Source: Bacteroidales bacterium (GTDB lineage: Bacteria; Bacteroidota; Bacteroidia; Bacteroidales; F082). From it: a stretch of 64,000 nt of DNA. How positions within the stretch are numbered: position 1 is the first letter of the stretch; the number at the start of each line of letters is the position of its first letter. The notes beneath the pieces were generated by a model. The model was not told where the DNA came from, ran no database searches, and was given only the letters and a program-made list of their open reading frames with translations. Positions 14,438 to 23,733 of this stretch are shown one piece after another. The stretch spans positions 50,054 to 114,053 of the forward strand of contig JAFZKP010000050.1 of assembly GCA_017553625.1 (NCBI GenBank). The letters are read 5' to 3'. The position numbers and the translations under genes are program-made.

Positions 14438-16144
14438 ATGAAAAAGGTATTTATTGCAATTATTGCTGTTTTACTAAGTTTTACTGGCGTTTCAGCTAAT
14501 CATTCTGACGGCAGAATAAAAATAAACATTGTTTTGAAGTCGCAGTCCGATGTGACGGCGTTGAGTCGTATGGCGGACGCTTTCCCGACAAAGGCGGAGC
14601 GTCGTGATTTTGTGGTTAACACTCTGAAACGTCAGGCGAAAGAGTCGCAATATGATTTGCTGAATTATCTTAACGCATTGGAAACCAATGGAGTGGTGGA
14701 TGAAATAAGACCGTTGTGGATTGTCAATTCTGTGAGCTGCATGGCAGAAGCGATGCTTCTCGATGAGATTGCTCAACGCGATGATGTCTTGGTGGTTTAC
14801 CAATGTGTGGAATTCCGATGCCTCGACGATGACGAGATGATTCCCGTCGAGCGTGGTGACGGCAGGGAAATCGCTGAAAACCTGTTGAAAGTCAATGCGG
14901 ATAAGGTGTGGGAGCTCGGCTACACTGGCGAGGACGTGCTCATTGCGGTCATCGACACTGGCGTGAACCTTGAGCACGCTGATTTGCAGGGACGTCTTTG
15001 GGATGGAGGCGCGGAATACCCTAACCACGGCTACGATTTCTATTCTCACGACAACGACCCTTCCGACGGGCGCGGTCACGGCACCCATGTCGCCGGAACG
15101 ATAGTGGGTACTGGCGCTTCAGGCACTCAGACCGGTGTCGCGCCGGGTGCTAAAATCATGGCGCTGAAGGTGTTTAACGACGACGAGCTGACGGAGACGA
15201 CGATGTGGGTCGAGGCGATGCAGTTCGCGGTGGAGCATGGCGCTGATATCCTGAATATGTCGCTGGGGCAGCCTATGCCTGACGCCGCCGTCAAGCTGAT
15301 GATGCGGCAGGCTTGCGACAACACCTTGGCAGCCGGAGTGGTCGCCGCCGTTTGCGCAGGCAACGTCCGCCAGATGCAGTCAATGATTCCGATACCTTAT
15401 AATATATACTCGCCAGGCGATTGTCCTCCGCCGCATCTGCATGAAGACCAGCTTGTTAACGCGGGCGGGACAAGTTGCGTGGTGTGTGTTGGCGCTGTCG
15501 ACTTCAACGACGCCATCGCCGCATTCTCGTCGGTGGGACCGTCAGTATGGACCGATGTAGCACAGTACAACGACTATCCGTATTCTTCGGGAAGCTCGGC
15601 AAATATCGGTCTCATCCGTCCCGACGTGAGCGCGCCAGGCGTGAACATCAAGTCATTGGATTACAGCAACAACAGTGGCTATTGCCTGAAAAACGGCACC
15701 TCGATGGCGACGCCGTGCGTGGCAGGGACAATGGCGCTGATGCTGTCGAAAGACCATGAGCTGACACCTGCCCAACTTGACGAGATTCTTGAACGCACCG
15801 CCATATCGCTGTCGACGCATAAAAGCAACGATTTCGGTTCAGGCCGCATCGACGCGCTGGCGGCAGTGAACGCCATCGGAGATGATGGAGTCGTTGAAAA
15901 TGAAAAGGATATGGTTTCAATATATCCAAATCCAGCCAAAGATTTCATCACCATCGTAGAGACGTTTCCTGAAACGTCTCCTGAAACGTCTCAAATATCA
16001 TTAATAAACATTGATGGTCAATTCGTTGGAATCCGTGTTCAAAAAAACAATCAAATCTATATCGGCGACCTGCCAAATGGTATCTATCTTATGAAAATAG
16101 AATCATCAGAAGGTGTTTTTTATGAAAAAATCATTAAAGAATAA
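14438..16144 (+). CDS. Subtilisin-like (S8) serine protease with T9SS tail, copy 1
   Basis: A 568-residue protein. It has a signal peptide (about 1-20) and a propeptide (to about 150). The S8 catalytic triad is D173 (VIDTGVNLEH), H214 (GHGTHVAGT) and S422 (NGTSMATP), with oxyanion residue N309 (CAGN). The T9SS tail starts at MVSIYPNPAKDF and is interrupted by a GTAGAGACG palindrome with an extra half copy (ETFPETSPETSQ). It follows the Omp28-like gene by five bases and precedes a second subtilase by two. It should act outside the cell or on its surface. Copy 2 shares the propeptide motif (KAERRDFVV here, RAERRDFVV there), so the pair arose by duplication. Confidence 0.93.
   Translation: MKKVFIAIIAVLLSFTGVSANHSDGRIKINIVLKSQSDVTALSRMADAFPTKAERRDFVVNTLKRQAKESQYDLLNYLNALETNGVVDEIRPLWIVNSVSCMAEAMLLDEIAQRDDVLVVYQCVEFRCLDDDEMIPVERGDGREIAENLLKVNADKVWELGYTGEDVLIAVIDTGVNLEHADLQGRLWDGGAEYPNHGYDFYSHDNDPSDGRGHGTHVAGTIVGTGASGTQTGVAPGAKIMALKVFNDDELTETTMWVEAMQFAVEHGADILNMSLGQPMPDAAVKLMMRQACDNTLAAGVVAAVCAGNVRQMQSMIPIPYNIYSPGDCPPPHLHEDQLVNAGGTSCVVCVGAVDFNDAIAAFSSVGPSVWTDVAQYNDYPYSSGSSANIGLIRPDVSAPGVNIKSLDYSNNSGYCLKNGTSMATPCVAGTMALMLSKDHELTPAQLDEILERTAISLSTHKSNDFGSGRIDALAAVNAIGDDGVVENEKDMVSIYPNPAKDFITIVETFPETSPETSQISLINIDGQFVGIRVQKNNQIYIGDLPNGIYLMKIESSEGVFYEKIIKE
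15956..15992 (+). repeat. GTAGAGACG palindrome with duplicated right arm
   Basis: Arms 15959-15968 and 15971-15980 (GAGACGTTTC, CT, GAAACGTCTC), followed by CT and a second GAAACGTCTC (15983-15992). It is translated in frame within the T9SS tail of the first subtilase. Confidence 0.85.
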
Positions 16145-16146
16145 TT

Positions 16147-17850
16147 ATGAAAAGATATTTTTTGACCTTGGCATTGTTTTTGAGTGCGCTTTTTGCAAAC
16201 GCTCAAATTATTGATAATCAGCTATATGAAGAAATGAGTCGACGCTCAGATGACGAACAGATTGAAGTCATTGCGGTGCTGAAGGCACGATACGACCGCG
16301 ATATTTTGAATCGGAAAGCGGATGCTTTTGCAACGCGCGCGGAACGCAGGGATTTCGTGGTGAAGGAACTGAAGTCATTCGCGGAAGCATCGCAGAAGGA
16401 TTTGACAGAATACATCAACAGTTCAAAAGACATGCGTTTAGGCACTTCACTTTGGATGTCAAATTCCATCGCGTTTTCGGCTACAAAAGAGGCAATCCTG
16501 GTGATTTCGGGGCGAGATGACATAAAGATTATGGGGCTCGACAAAAAACAACATCTCGTCCCTGAAGTCATCTCAAGTGGAGACGCCAGGAACCACGTCA
16601 ACACGCGGGAGATAACGCCAAACATCACGCAGGTCAACGTCGACCGGGTCTGGGAGCTTGGCTACACTGGCGCTGGCATCGTTGTTGCTGTCGTCGATTC
16701 GGGTGTCAACTACGAGCATGCTGACTTGGCCGACCATCTGTGGGATGGGGGCGAGGAGTTCCCGCATCACGGATACGACATCGTCAACGGTGACGACGAC
16801 CCGATGGACGACAAGGGTCACGGCACCCATGTCGCTGGAATCGTCTGTGGCGACGGCACTTCCGGCACGCAGACCGGTGCTGCTCCCGAGGCGACTTTGA
16901 TGTGTGTTAAAAGCACTGCCGCCGATGGCTTTGGAGGCTCCGTCAACATCGCGGGCGGCATGGAATGGGCTGTTGAACACGGCTGCGACATGATAAGCAT
17001 GTCGTTGGGCATGGCGGGCGCTGCTGACACAGATAAGCTCGTGCTTCGACGCACTTGTGTCGCCGTCAACGATGCGGGAATCGTGGCTGCGGTGTGCGCA
17101 GGAAACGAAGGCAACAGCTTCCTTCTGATGGCGTATCCGATTCCCGACAACGTGCGCGTGCCTGCGAGCTGTCCGCCTCCGTATCTCGACCCCGACCAGC
17201 TCGCGAATCCAGGCGAGTTGAGCTGTGTGGTAGCTGTCGGCGCTGTCAATGGCAACGACGAGGCTGCTTCGTTCACGTCGCAGGGACCAGTGACGTGGCA
17301 GGGTATCGACGAGTTCGGTGACTACGCCTACGAGCCGGGTATCGGACTCATCCGTCCTGACGTGTGTGCGCCGGGAGTGGCAATAAAATCCCTTGATTAT
17401 GAAAATGTTAACGGCTATACCAATATGGATGGCACCTCGCAGGCGACACCGCTGGTCGGAGGCATCATCGCACTCATGCTGCAAAAGAATCCCAACCTCA
17501 TGCCTGCCGACATCTGCCGCATCCTTGAGGAGACATCCGTGAAACTGACACCGAACAAGAGCAACATCACCGGTGTTGGTCGTGTCGACGCCCTCGCAGC
17601 CGTCAACGCCGTGGAGCCATACGACGCAATAGTTGAAAATGAAAAGGAAATGGTTTCAATATATCCAAATCCCGCCAAGGATTTCATCACATTTCCTGAA
17701 ACGTCTCAAATATCATTAATGAACATTCATGGTCAATTGATGGATATTCGTGTTTTAAATAATAATCAAATCGATGTCTCTGGTTTGCAATCGGGCATCT
17801 ATCTGATGAAGATTCAAAATAAATTTGTGAAAATTGTTGTCGAAAGGTAA
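16147..17850 (+). CDS. Subtilisin-like (S8) serine protease with T9SS tail, copy 2
   Basis: A 567-residue protein. It has a signal peptide (about 1-19) and a propeptide, then catalytic D184 (VVDSGVNYEH), H225 (GHGTHVAG) and S431 (DGTSQATP), with N320 (CAGN) for the oxyanion hole. The T9SS tail (MVSIYPNPAKDF) holds only the right half of the palindrome (FPETSQ). It is last in the operon read from the mirror promoter. Compared with copy 1 the serine motif has Gln for Met (TSQATP), a change that need not affect activity. It probably works with copy 1 in protein breakdown outside the cell. Confidence 0.93.
   Translation: MKRYFLTLALFLSALFANAQIIDNQLYEEMSRRSDDEQIEVIAVLKARYDRDILNRKADAFATRAERRDFVVKELKSFAEASQKDLTEYINSSKDMRLGTSLWMSNSIAFSATKEAILVISGRDDIKIMGLDKKQHLVPEVISSGDARNHVNTREITPNITQVNVDRVWELGYTGAGIVVAVVDSGVNYEHADLADHLWDGGEEFPHHGYDIVNGDDDPMDDKGHGTHVAGIVCGDGTSGTQTGAAPEATLMCVKSTAADGFGGSVNIAGGMEWAVEHGCDMISMSLGMAGAADTDKLVLRRTCVAVNDAGIVAAVCAGNEGNSFLLMAYPIPDNVRVPASCPPPYLDPDQLANPGELSCVVAVGAVNGNDEAASFTSQGPVTWQGIDEFGDYAYEPGIGLIRPDVCAPGVAIKSLDYENVNGYTNMDGTSQATPLVGGIIALMLQKNPNLMPADICRILEETSVKLTPNKSNITGVGRVDALAAVNAVEPYDAIVENEKEMVSIYPNPAKDFITFPETSQISLMNIHGQLMDIRVLNNNQIDVSGLQSGIYLMKIQNKFVKIVVER
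17692..17707 (+). repeat. Half palindrome in the second subtilase tail
   Basis: TTTCCTGAAACGTCTC is the loop and right arm of the element seen complete in the two preceding genes. The left arm GTAGAGACG is missing. Confidence 0.7.
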
Positions 17851-17865
17851 TTTTACCTATCTTTG
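17837..17865 (+). promoter_or_regulatory. Promoter of the cleaved-adhesin gene
   Basis: TTG at 17837-17839, an 18-base spacer and TATCTTTG at 17858-17865. A small palindrome AGGTAATTTTACCT overlaps the spacer and may help end the upstream transcript. Confidence 0.55.
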
Positions 17866-17899
17866 CACGCTTTTATAAATCAAATTTAAACACATCAAA

Positions 17900-20518
17900 A
17901 TGAGAAAATTGACTCTGCTATCTATGATAGCTCTCTTGTCTTTCGCGTTCTCTGCGAAAGCCCAACAAGGCGTGCAAAATTACGTCTCCGCTTCAGGATA
18001 CGTCATCTTCAACGCACCATTCTGCAACACAGGAACTGACGGCTATGCCTTCGATTTTGAAAACGACTACATCGAAGGGCGTCTCGTGAACTGGACCACA
18101 ATCGATGCCGACGGCGACAGCTACAACTGGAACGTCTCTCCATTAGGCGAGGGCTACGGTCACAACGGCTCCGACGGCGCGGTGTTCTCTTATTCATACA
18201 GCAACTATTCTGGCGCTCTCAGTCCGAACAACTACCTCGTGTCACCGCAGCTTGCAATCACGGCAAACAACCATTATGTGTCGTTTTACGCCTGTGCCCT
18301 CGACGAGTCTTATCCGGCTGACCATTTCGGACTCGCAGTGTCGACAACAGGCACATCGGCGTCTGATTTCACCATGCTTCAGGAATGGACTATGACCTCG
18401 AAACAAGGCGGCTGGCATGAATATAATGTCGATTTGAACGCATACGTTGGACAGAATATTCACATTGCAATCCGTCACTTCAACAGTACCGACAACTTCT
18501 GCCTCGTCGTTGACGATGTCTTTGTAGGTCCTCAGGAAAAAGACCCGCTCACATCATGCAGCATCGCCCTCGATGGCAACGTGGTGGCTACAAACGTCAC
18601 AGGGACACAGTATCTGCTTGACACAGACGGCTTTGCCAACAACTCGTCGCATAACACAACCGTTACTGCGACATATCAGTCGGGCGCCACTTTGACAAAA
18701 TCAACAGATTGGACATTCCGCTCGAGCGACAATTTCCAGGGTTCTCCTTCAGGTCTCCATGCCAACAGCGACGGCAACTCTGTCAACCTCAGCTGGACTC
18801 TCCCGATGATGACTGCGCCATTCTCCGTCGACGAACTTTTGTACGACTTCGCTGACAGCACTTTGTCGGATTTGACTTTAATCGACAACAACCACGACGG
18901 TTTGAACTTCGTCGTTTATCCTTACGGCGGCTACGGCAGCGGCAATTGTCTTAAATCGGTGTCATGGTCGGGTGCTGCTGTAAACCCTGATAATTTCGTG
19001 GTTTTGCCACGCGTTACTGCCTCGGCTAACACAGTGTTCTCATTCATGTTGAGAGATGCTGACATGCCAGGCATCGCACCAGATCCAGAGCATTTCGGCG
19101 TGGCTGTTTCGACATCAGGCAACACCAACGCTTCCGACTTCACTATGGTTCAGGAATGGAACAGCACCGGAACGTACACGGAGTATTCTGTGAACCTCTC
19201 AGCATACGCGGGTCAGCAGATTTACGTGGCGATCCGTCATTTCAACACCACTGGCGAGACATATTATATTTATGTCGACGACATTAAAATCACTGGCGTT
19301 GAGGCAGAAATCACTCGTCCAGCGAAAGGTGCTATGGTTTATGCCAACGGCGAGCTTATTGCGGCGTTGAATCATGGCGAGGCAAGCTTTACTCACATGG
19401 TAAACCGTTATGAGTCAGAGTATTGCATCCGCATCATTCAGGAAGGTGGCAAGGATGACGGCACATATTACGCTTTGGCGGCTCCTCAGTGCGCTACAGC
19501 CGAGATTGAATGCATCGCCCCTTCAAACCTTTCAGCGGAATTTGACGGCGAGAAAGTTGTCATTTCCTGGGAACGCAATTATTTCACAAGCTTTGAGGAA
19601 GACCCGGTGTTTACTTTAATCGACGCTGACGGCGACGGCTCGACCTTTGGCGTATATGCGGCAGGCGGCATGAACCCTGACGGCAGCGTGAACACGGAAG
19701 ACAATCCTGCTCTCGTGTCGTTCTCGTATATCAACGGCTACGGACCTCTTACACCAGACAACTATGCCTTTATGCCGAAAATGAAGATACTCGCAGGCTC
19801 TAAAATCGAGTTCTATGCCACAGGCTATGACCCGAATTATCCAGTTGAGCGTTTCGGCGTCGCCATAGCTGACGGAAACGGCGCTATCACCAATATCGCT
19901 TCTTTCCAAACATCGTATCCATATTCAAAATATTCTGTCGACCTTTCAAATTATGCCGGTCAGGAGATTTTTGTAGGCTTCCGTCATAACACTCAAGAGG
20001 CTGCATACGCTTTGTGCATTGATAATGTGACAGTTAAGAATGTGCTTTGGGTTGGAACGGAAAGCGTCACCGAACGTTATATCATCTATCGTTCAACCGA
20101 TGCAGTGAATTATGAGGCGATTGGACATGCTGATGGCAATTCTGTAAGCTATAATGACAACGAAATCATTTCAGTAAACTATTATTATAAGGTGACTGCC
20201 ATCAACACCGTTTCGGGCGGTCTGACATGCGAGTCTTTGTACGCCTTGACACCAGACAATCACGAATATGTCCATGTCGCGACAGACAACGTGAAGGAAA
20301 GCTTTGATGGAATCAGCATTTATCCTAACCCGACAAACGGCATCGTCAACATCGAAGTTGAAGGCTTGAAAGGTGTTGTCGTGATGAATGCTCTCGGTCA
20401 AAAAGTCTACGAAACCATTGAAAATCAAATTGATTTGTCAAAGTTCGGAAAAGGAATTTTCATGCTAAGAATTGAAACAGAAAACTGTGTCAGCATTCAG
20501 AAAATTATGGTGAGATAA
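17900..20518 (+). CDS. Surface protein with three cleaved-adhesin domains and a T9SS tail
   Basis: An 872-residue protein. A signal peptide (about 1-21) is followed by three beta-sandwich domains of the gingipain/hemagglutinin cleaved-adhesin type, at about residues 50-210, 310-475 and 570-720. Each shows the pattern of a DxDGDG-like turn, a SPNNYLVSP-like strand and a closing VVDDVFVG or YVDDIKI strand. Fibronectin-like linkers separate them (GLHANSDGNSVNLSW, then NLSAEFDGEKVVISW). The C-terminal sorting domain is ISIYPNPTNGIVNIEVEG to the end. In Porphyromonas such domains bind host proteins or haem. No protease domain is present. It has its own promoter and lies just downstream of the subtilases. 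Confidence 0.87.
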   Translation: MRKLTLLSMIALLSFAFSAKAQQGVQNYVSASGYVIFNAPFCNTGTDGYAFDFENDYIEGRLVNWTTIDADGDSYNWNVSPLGEGYGHNGSDGAVFSYSYSNYSGALSPNNYLVSPQLAITANNHYVSFYACALDESYPADHFGLAVSTTGTSASDFTMLQEWTMTSKQGGWHEYNVDLNAYVGQNIHIAIRHFNSTDNFCLVVDDVFVGPQEKDPLTSCSIALDGNVVATNVTGTQYLLDTDGFANNSSHNTTVTATYQSGATLTKSTDWTFRSSDNFQGSPSGLHANSDGNSVNLSWTLPMMTAPFSVDELLYDFADSTLSDLTLIDNNHDGLNFVVYPYGGYGSGNCLKSVSWSGAAVNPDNFVVLPRVTASANTVFSFMLRDADMPGIAPDPEHFGVAVSTSGNTNASDFTMVQEWNSTGTYTEYSVNLSAYAGQQIYVAIRHFNTTGETYYIYVDDIKITGVEAEITRPAKGAMVYANGELIAALNHGEASFTHMVNRYESEYCIRIIQEGGKDDGTYYALAAPQCATAEIECIAPSNLSAEFDGEKVVISWERNYFTSFEEDPVFTLIDADGDGSTFGVYAAGGMNPDGSVNTEDNPALVSFSYINGYGPLTPDNYAFMPKMKILAGSKIEFYATGYDPNYPVERFGVAIADGNGAITNIASFQTSYPYSKYSVDLSNYAGQEIFVGFRHNTQEAAYALCIDNVTVKNVLWVGTESVTERYIIYRSTDAVNYEAIGHADGNSVSYNDNEIISVNYYYKVTAINTVSGGLTCESLYALTPDNHEYVHVATDNVKESFDGISIYPNPTNGIVNIEVEGLKGVVVMNALGQKVYETIENQIDLSKFGKGIFMLRIETENCVSIQKIMVR

Positions 20519-20532
20519 AATTTTTCAAAAAT

Positions 20533-20563
20533 TTTGTTTTTATTGAAATAATCCCTAATTTTG
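20533..20563 (+). promoter_or_regulatory. Consensus Bacteroidetes promoter of the nfnAB-like gene
   Basis: TTTG (20533-20536), exactly 19 bases, then TAATTTTG (20556-20563). It matches the housekeeping -33/-7 consensus and leaves a leader of about 45 bases before the ATG at 20614. Confidence 0.8.
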
Positions 20564-20613
20564 TAGTTCGTTATGAACTCAATTTTAGGGATTTAATTTT
20601 AAATTTTAATATT

Positions 20614-22887
20614 ATGTATCTGATAGTCAATAAGAAAGAATTAGCACAGGACACTTTCATGATGGAAATCGAAGCTCCTCGTCTGTCGAGAGCGGCTCTT
20701 CCGGGACAGTTCCTTATCATTAAAATGACAGAAAAAGCTGAGCGTATCCCGCTCACAATCAGTGACAACGACCCGTGGAACGGTACCGTGACAATTGTTT
20801 TCAAGGCTATCGGAAAATCCACGCAGGAGATGGCGAAATACAACGTCGGTGACACATTCCTCGATGTCGTGGGACCTCTCGGCCGTCCGTCGGAGTTCAT
20901 CCACATGTCATACGAGGAGCGTAAGACCAAGAAATACGTCTTCATCGGCGGCGGCGTGGGTATCGCACCTATCTTCCCGCAGGTGAAATGGCTGTATCAC
21001 AACGGCGTGAAAGCCGACGTCATCATTGGCGCGCGTACGCACAGCCTCCTTGTCTACGAAGATGAGCTTTCCTCAATGTCGAATCTTTACGTCACCACAG
21101 ACGACGGAACATCAGAATATAAAGGTCTCGTCACCGATATGCTGCAGCGTCTTGTCGACCAAGGCAACCACTATGACGAGTGCATCGCAATCGGCCCAAT
21201 GATTATGATGAAGTTCGTGTGCCAGCTTGCGCAGAAACTCAACATCAAATGCACAGTGTCAATGAACGCCTTGATGGTCGACGGTACTGGAATGTGCGGC
21301 GCCTGCCGTATCAGCGTGGGCGGTCAGACCAAGTTCACCTGCGTCGACGGTCCTGAGTTCGATGGTGCTAAGGTCGACTTCGCGGAGGCAATGAAACGCC
21401 AGTCGATGTACAACAACGTGGTTGAGCACAAACAGCTTGAAAACGAAGAGAAGGCTGAAGGCCATAAATGCCATGTCGGCGGCATCCTCGACGAGCCGCG
21501 CGACAAGAAACATCGTGTGAAAATCACGGAGCAGGACCCGTTGGTGCGTGCACATAACTTCGACGAGGTGTGCCTCGGATACACCGCGGAAGAAGCCATC
21601 GTGGAGGCACAGCGCTGCTTGAACTGCGGTCGTCCTCAGTGTGTCACTGGCTGCCCGGTCAACATCAATATCCCGGGATTCGTCAAGAAGGTGGCGGAAG
21701 GCGATTTCCTTGCTGCTGCCCAGATTATCGACGAAGACTCGGCATTGCCGGCAGTGTGCGGCCGTGTGTGTCCGCAGGAGACACAGTGCGAAGGCAAGTG
21801 CGTGATGGGAGTGAAGTTCGAGCCTATCGCCATCGGAAAACTCGAGCGTTTCGTCGGCGACTGGTCGCGTGAGAACAATATCAATCTTGCCAAGCCTATC
21901 AAGAAAAACGGCAAGCGTGTGGCAGTCATCGGCTCAGGCCCATCAGGTCTGACATGCGCCAAGGAGCTTCTTGTACGTGGCTACGACGTCACGGTGTTCG
22001 AGGCGTTGCATGAGTTCGGCGGCGTGTTGGCTTACGGTATCCCTTCGTTCCGTCTGCCGAAAGAGACCGTCGTGCGTCATGAGGTGGAAAACGTGATGCG
22101 TCTCGGCGGCCATTTCTTCAAAGACGTGGTCATAGGTCGTACCGCTTCAATCGAGTCGTTGATGAAAGATGAGCATTTCGACGCTGTGTTCATCGGCTCT
22201 GGCGCTGGTCTTCCTAAGTTTATGAATATCAAGGGTGAGAACCTTTGCGGTGTCGTTTCTGCAAATGAATTCCTGACAAGAAACAACTTGTTGTTCGCTT
22301 ATAAAGAAGGTTACGAGACACCTAATTACATTGGCAAGAAAGTGGCTGTCGTTGGTGGCGGTAACGTCGCTATGGACGCCGCGCGTACTGCCTTGCGTCT
22401 CGGTGCCGACGTGCATGTCGTGTATCGTCGTTCGGAGGCTGAGCTTCCGGCACGTGCCGAAGAGGTGCATCACGCCAAGGAGGAAGGAATCCAGTTCGAC
22501 CTTCTCTGCAATCCTGTCGAGATTCTCGGCAACGAAGAGGGATGGGTCAACGGCATGAAGTGCATCAGAATGGGTCTCGGCGAGCCTGACGCATCAGGTC
22601 GTCGCCGTCCAGTCGAGATTGCTGGCTCAGAGTTCGTCCTCGATGTCGACATGGTTATCATGGCTCTCGGCACTTCACCTAACCCGTTGATTTTCAGAAC
22701 GACACCAGGTTTGAATGCTGACAAGCACGGTTGTATCCTCGCCAACGAGAATGGTCGCACCACACGTTCTGGCGTGTACGCCGGCGGTGATGCCGTGAGC
22801 GGCGCTGCAACCGTCATCCTCGCCATGGGCGCAGGAAAGAAAGCTGCGAAAGCCATCGACGAATATCTTCATAATGATATGATGTAA
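20614..22887 (+). CDS. Fused NfnAB-type NADH-dependent ferredoxin:NADP+ oxidoreductase
   Basis: A 757-residue fusion. Residues 1-280 are the NfnA-like part (ferredoxin-NADP reductase fold, FIGGGVGIAPIFPQVKW) with cysteines for a [2Fe-2S] cluster (GTGMCGACRISVGGQTKFTC). Residues about 300-757 are the NfnB/GltD-like part: two [4Fe-4S] motif regions (CLNCGRPQCVTGCP, then CGRVCPQETQCEGKC), a FAD-binding GSGPSGLTCA and an NADPH-binding GGGNVAMDAARTA. In the Nfn family the two subunits bifurcate electrons between NADPH, NAD and ferredoxin. The fused form is known in Bacteroidetes and is often annotated as a DHOD-B/glutamate synthase hybrid. No large GltB subunit is nearby, which favours the Nfn role. 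It fits with the hydrogenase at the window start. Confidence 0.87.
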   Translation: MYLIVNKKELAQDTFMMEIEAPRLSRAALPGQFLIIKMTEKAERIPLTISDNDPWNGTVTIVFKAIGKSTQEMAKYNVGDTFLDVVGPLGRPSEFIHMSYEERKTKKYVFIGGGVGIAPIFPQVKWLYHNGVKADVIIGARTHSLLVYEDELSSMSNLYVTTDDGTSEYKGLVTDMLQRLVDQGNHYDECIAIGPMIMMKFVCQLAQKLNIKCTVSMNALMVDGTGMCGACRISVGGQTKFTCVDGPEFDGAKVDFAEAMKRQSMYNNVVEHKQLENEEKAEGHKCHVGGILDEPRDKKHRVKITEQDPLVRAHNFDEVCLGYTAEEAIVEAQRCLNCGRPQCVTGCPVNINIPGFVKKVAEGDFLAAAQIIDEDSALPAVCGRVCPQETQCEGKCVMGVKFEPIAIGKLERFVGDWSRENNINLAKPIKKNGKRVAVIGSGPSGLTCAKELLVRGYDVTVFEALHEFGGVLAYGIPSFRLPKETVVRHEVENVMRLGGHFFKDVVIGRTASIESLMKDEHFDAVFIGSGAGLPKFMNIKGENLCGVVSANEFLTRNNLLFAYKEGYETPNYIGKKVAVVGGGNVAMDAARTALRLGADVHVVYRRSEAELPARAEEVHHAKEEGIQFDLLCNPVEILGNEEGWVNGMKCIRMGLGEPDASGRRRPVEIAGSEFVLDVDMVIMALGTSPNPLIFRTTPGLNADKHGCILANENGRTTRSGVYAGGDAVSGAATVILAMGAGKKAAKAIDEYLHNDMM

Positions 22888-22889
22888 TC

Positions 22890-23612
22890 ATGAAAAAGAT
22901 TTTTGTAACTATATTGTTGTCAATATTTTGCGTGTCACTGTATGCGCAAACGATGGATAAAATCGTGCTGAGCGGCAAGCCCGACGGCGATTTTTCCCAG
23001 ACTTTAAATGGTGTTAATATCTATGGTAAAGTGCTCGCCGAACAAAAGACGGGCACTTGGACCGAGACATACGCCAACACAGAACTGCCTCATTTCATCA
23101 TCCAGTTCGATAAGAATAAGAAAAACGGTCTTTATCTGGAATTTGACAGACAAGGAAACATCATCAAAAGAGTCGAATATGTCAACGATAAGATGAACGG
23201 CACGCTTTTCAAGTACAAAAACTCTATTCTTGTTGAACGTATTGGTTATCAAGAAGGTGTAAAAAACGGCGAGTCCGTGATTTACTATGAGAAAGGCACC
23301 ATAATGGAGTCGTCGAACTATAAAAACGACCAGCGTGACGGTGTGACGATTTGGTATGCCAACAGGGACAAGACGCAAGGCGAGATGGTCGCGATGTACA
23401 CTTACAAAGAAGGCATTTTTGACGGTGTTCAGGAGACTTATTTCGAGGATGGTCATGTTAAGACTCATAAAACGTTTACAAACAACGTTCAAAACGGACC
23501 TTCATACGAGTTTTACGAGGATGGCAGCCTGAAAACCGAAGCCAACTACAAAAATGGCGAACAAAAAGGAAAAGTCAAGGAATACCCTCAAGGAAAAAAA
23601 TTCTTGAAATAG
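22890..23612 (+). CDS. Secreted or periplasmic MORN-like (YwqK-type) repeat protein
   Basis: A 240-residue protein with a signal peptide (about 1-19). Short repeats of the MORN_2/YwqK type follow, such as KNGLYLEFDRQGNI, KNGESVIYYEKGTI, RDGVTIWYANRD, FDGVQETYFEDGHV and QNGPSYEFYEDGSL. These form a beta meander and usually mediate contacts; database names such as YwqK antitoxin are misleading. It begins two bases after the NfnAB gene and is probably co-transcribed, although a functional link is not evident. Confidence 0.75.
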   Translation: MKKIFVTILLSIFCVSLYAQTMDKIVLSGKPDGDFSQTLNGVNIYGKVLAEQKTGTWTETYANTELPHFIIQFDKNKKNGLYLEFDRQGNIIKRVEYVNDKMNGTLFKYKNSILVERIGYQEGVKNGESVIYYEKGTIMESSNYKNDQRDGVTIWYANRDKTQGEMVAMYTYKEGIFDGVQETYFEDGHVKTHKTFTNNVQNGPSYEFYEDGSLKTEANYKNGEQKGKVKEYPQGKKFLK

Positions 23613-23620
23613 TTTTCCCC

Positions 23621-23684
23621 GTCATTTCAACTGGAGCGAAGCGAAATGGAGAAATCTCATTAAAAAATGGGATTTCTCTTTTTT
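23621..23684 (+). terminator. Repeat-derived terminator
   Basis: Arms 23649-23660 and 23667-23678 pair over 12 bases with one wobble, followed by six T (23679-23684). The left part (from 23621) is a GTCATT..GGAGCGAAGCGAAATGGAG variant of the GTCATTCC..GAGGAAT repeat also seen at 26988 and 59645. Confidence 0.75.
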
Positions 23685-23718
23685 ATTAAATAAAAATGTA
23701 TCATATAAAAAAATATTG

Positions 23719-23726
23719 TATCTTTG
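23719..23726 (+). promoter_or_regulatory. -7 element of the cobalamin uptake operon
   Basis: TATCTTTG about ten bases before the first conserved base of the riboswitch, so the transcript starts just ahead of the aptamer. Confidence 0.55.
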
Positions 23727-23733
23727 CAACTGA

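Noticed and set aside
16573-17484. A 303-codon frame antisense to the second subtilase
   Set aside because: It is a shadow of a GC-rich protease gene; the sense frame has a complete catalytic triad, and the antisense product is low-complexity and rich in Arg, Val and His.
20614-22887. Glutamate synthase small subunit as main label
   Set aside because: The fusion with a ferredoxin-NADP reductase-like part and absence of a large GltB gene nearby favour an Nfn-type role.
22890-23612. YwqK family as a toxin-antitoxin member
   Set aside because: The protein has a signal peptide and MORN-like repeats, and no toxin gene is adjacent; the name is a database habit.
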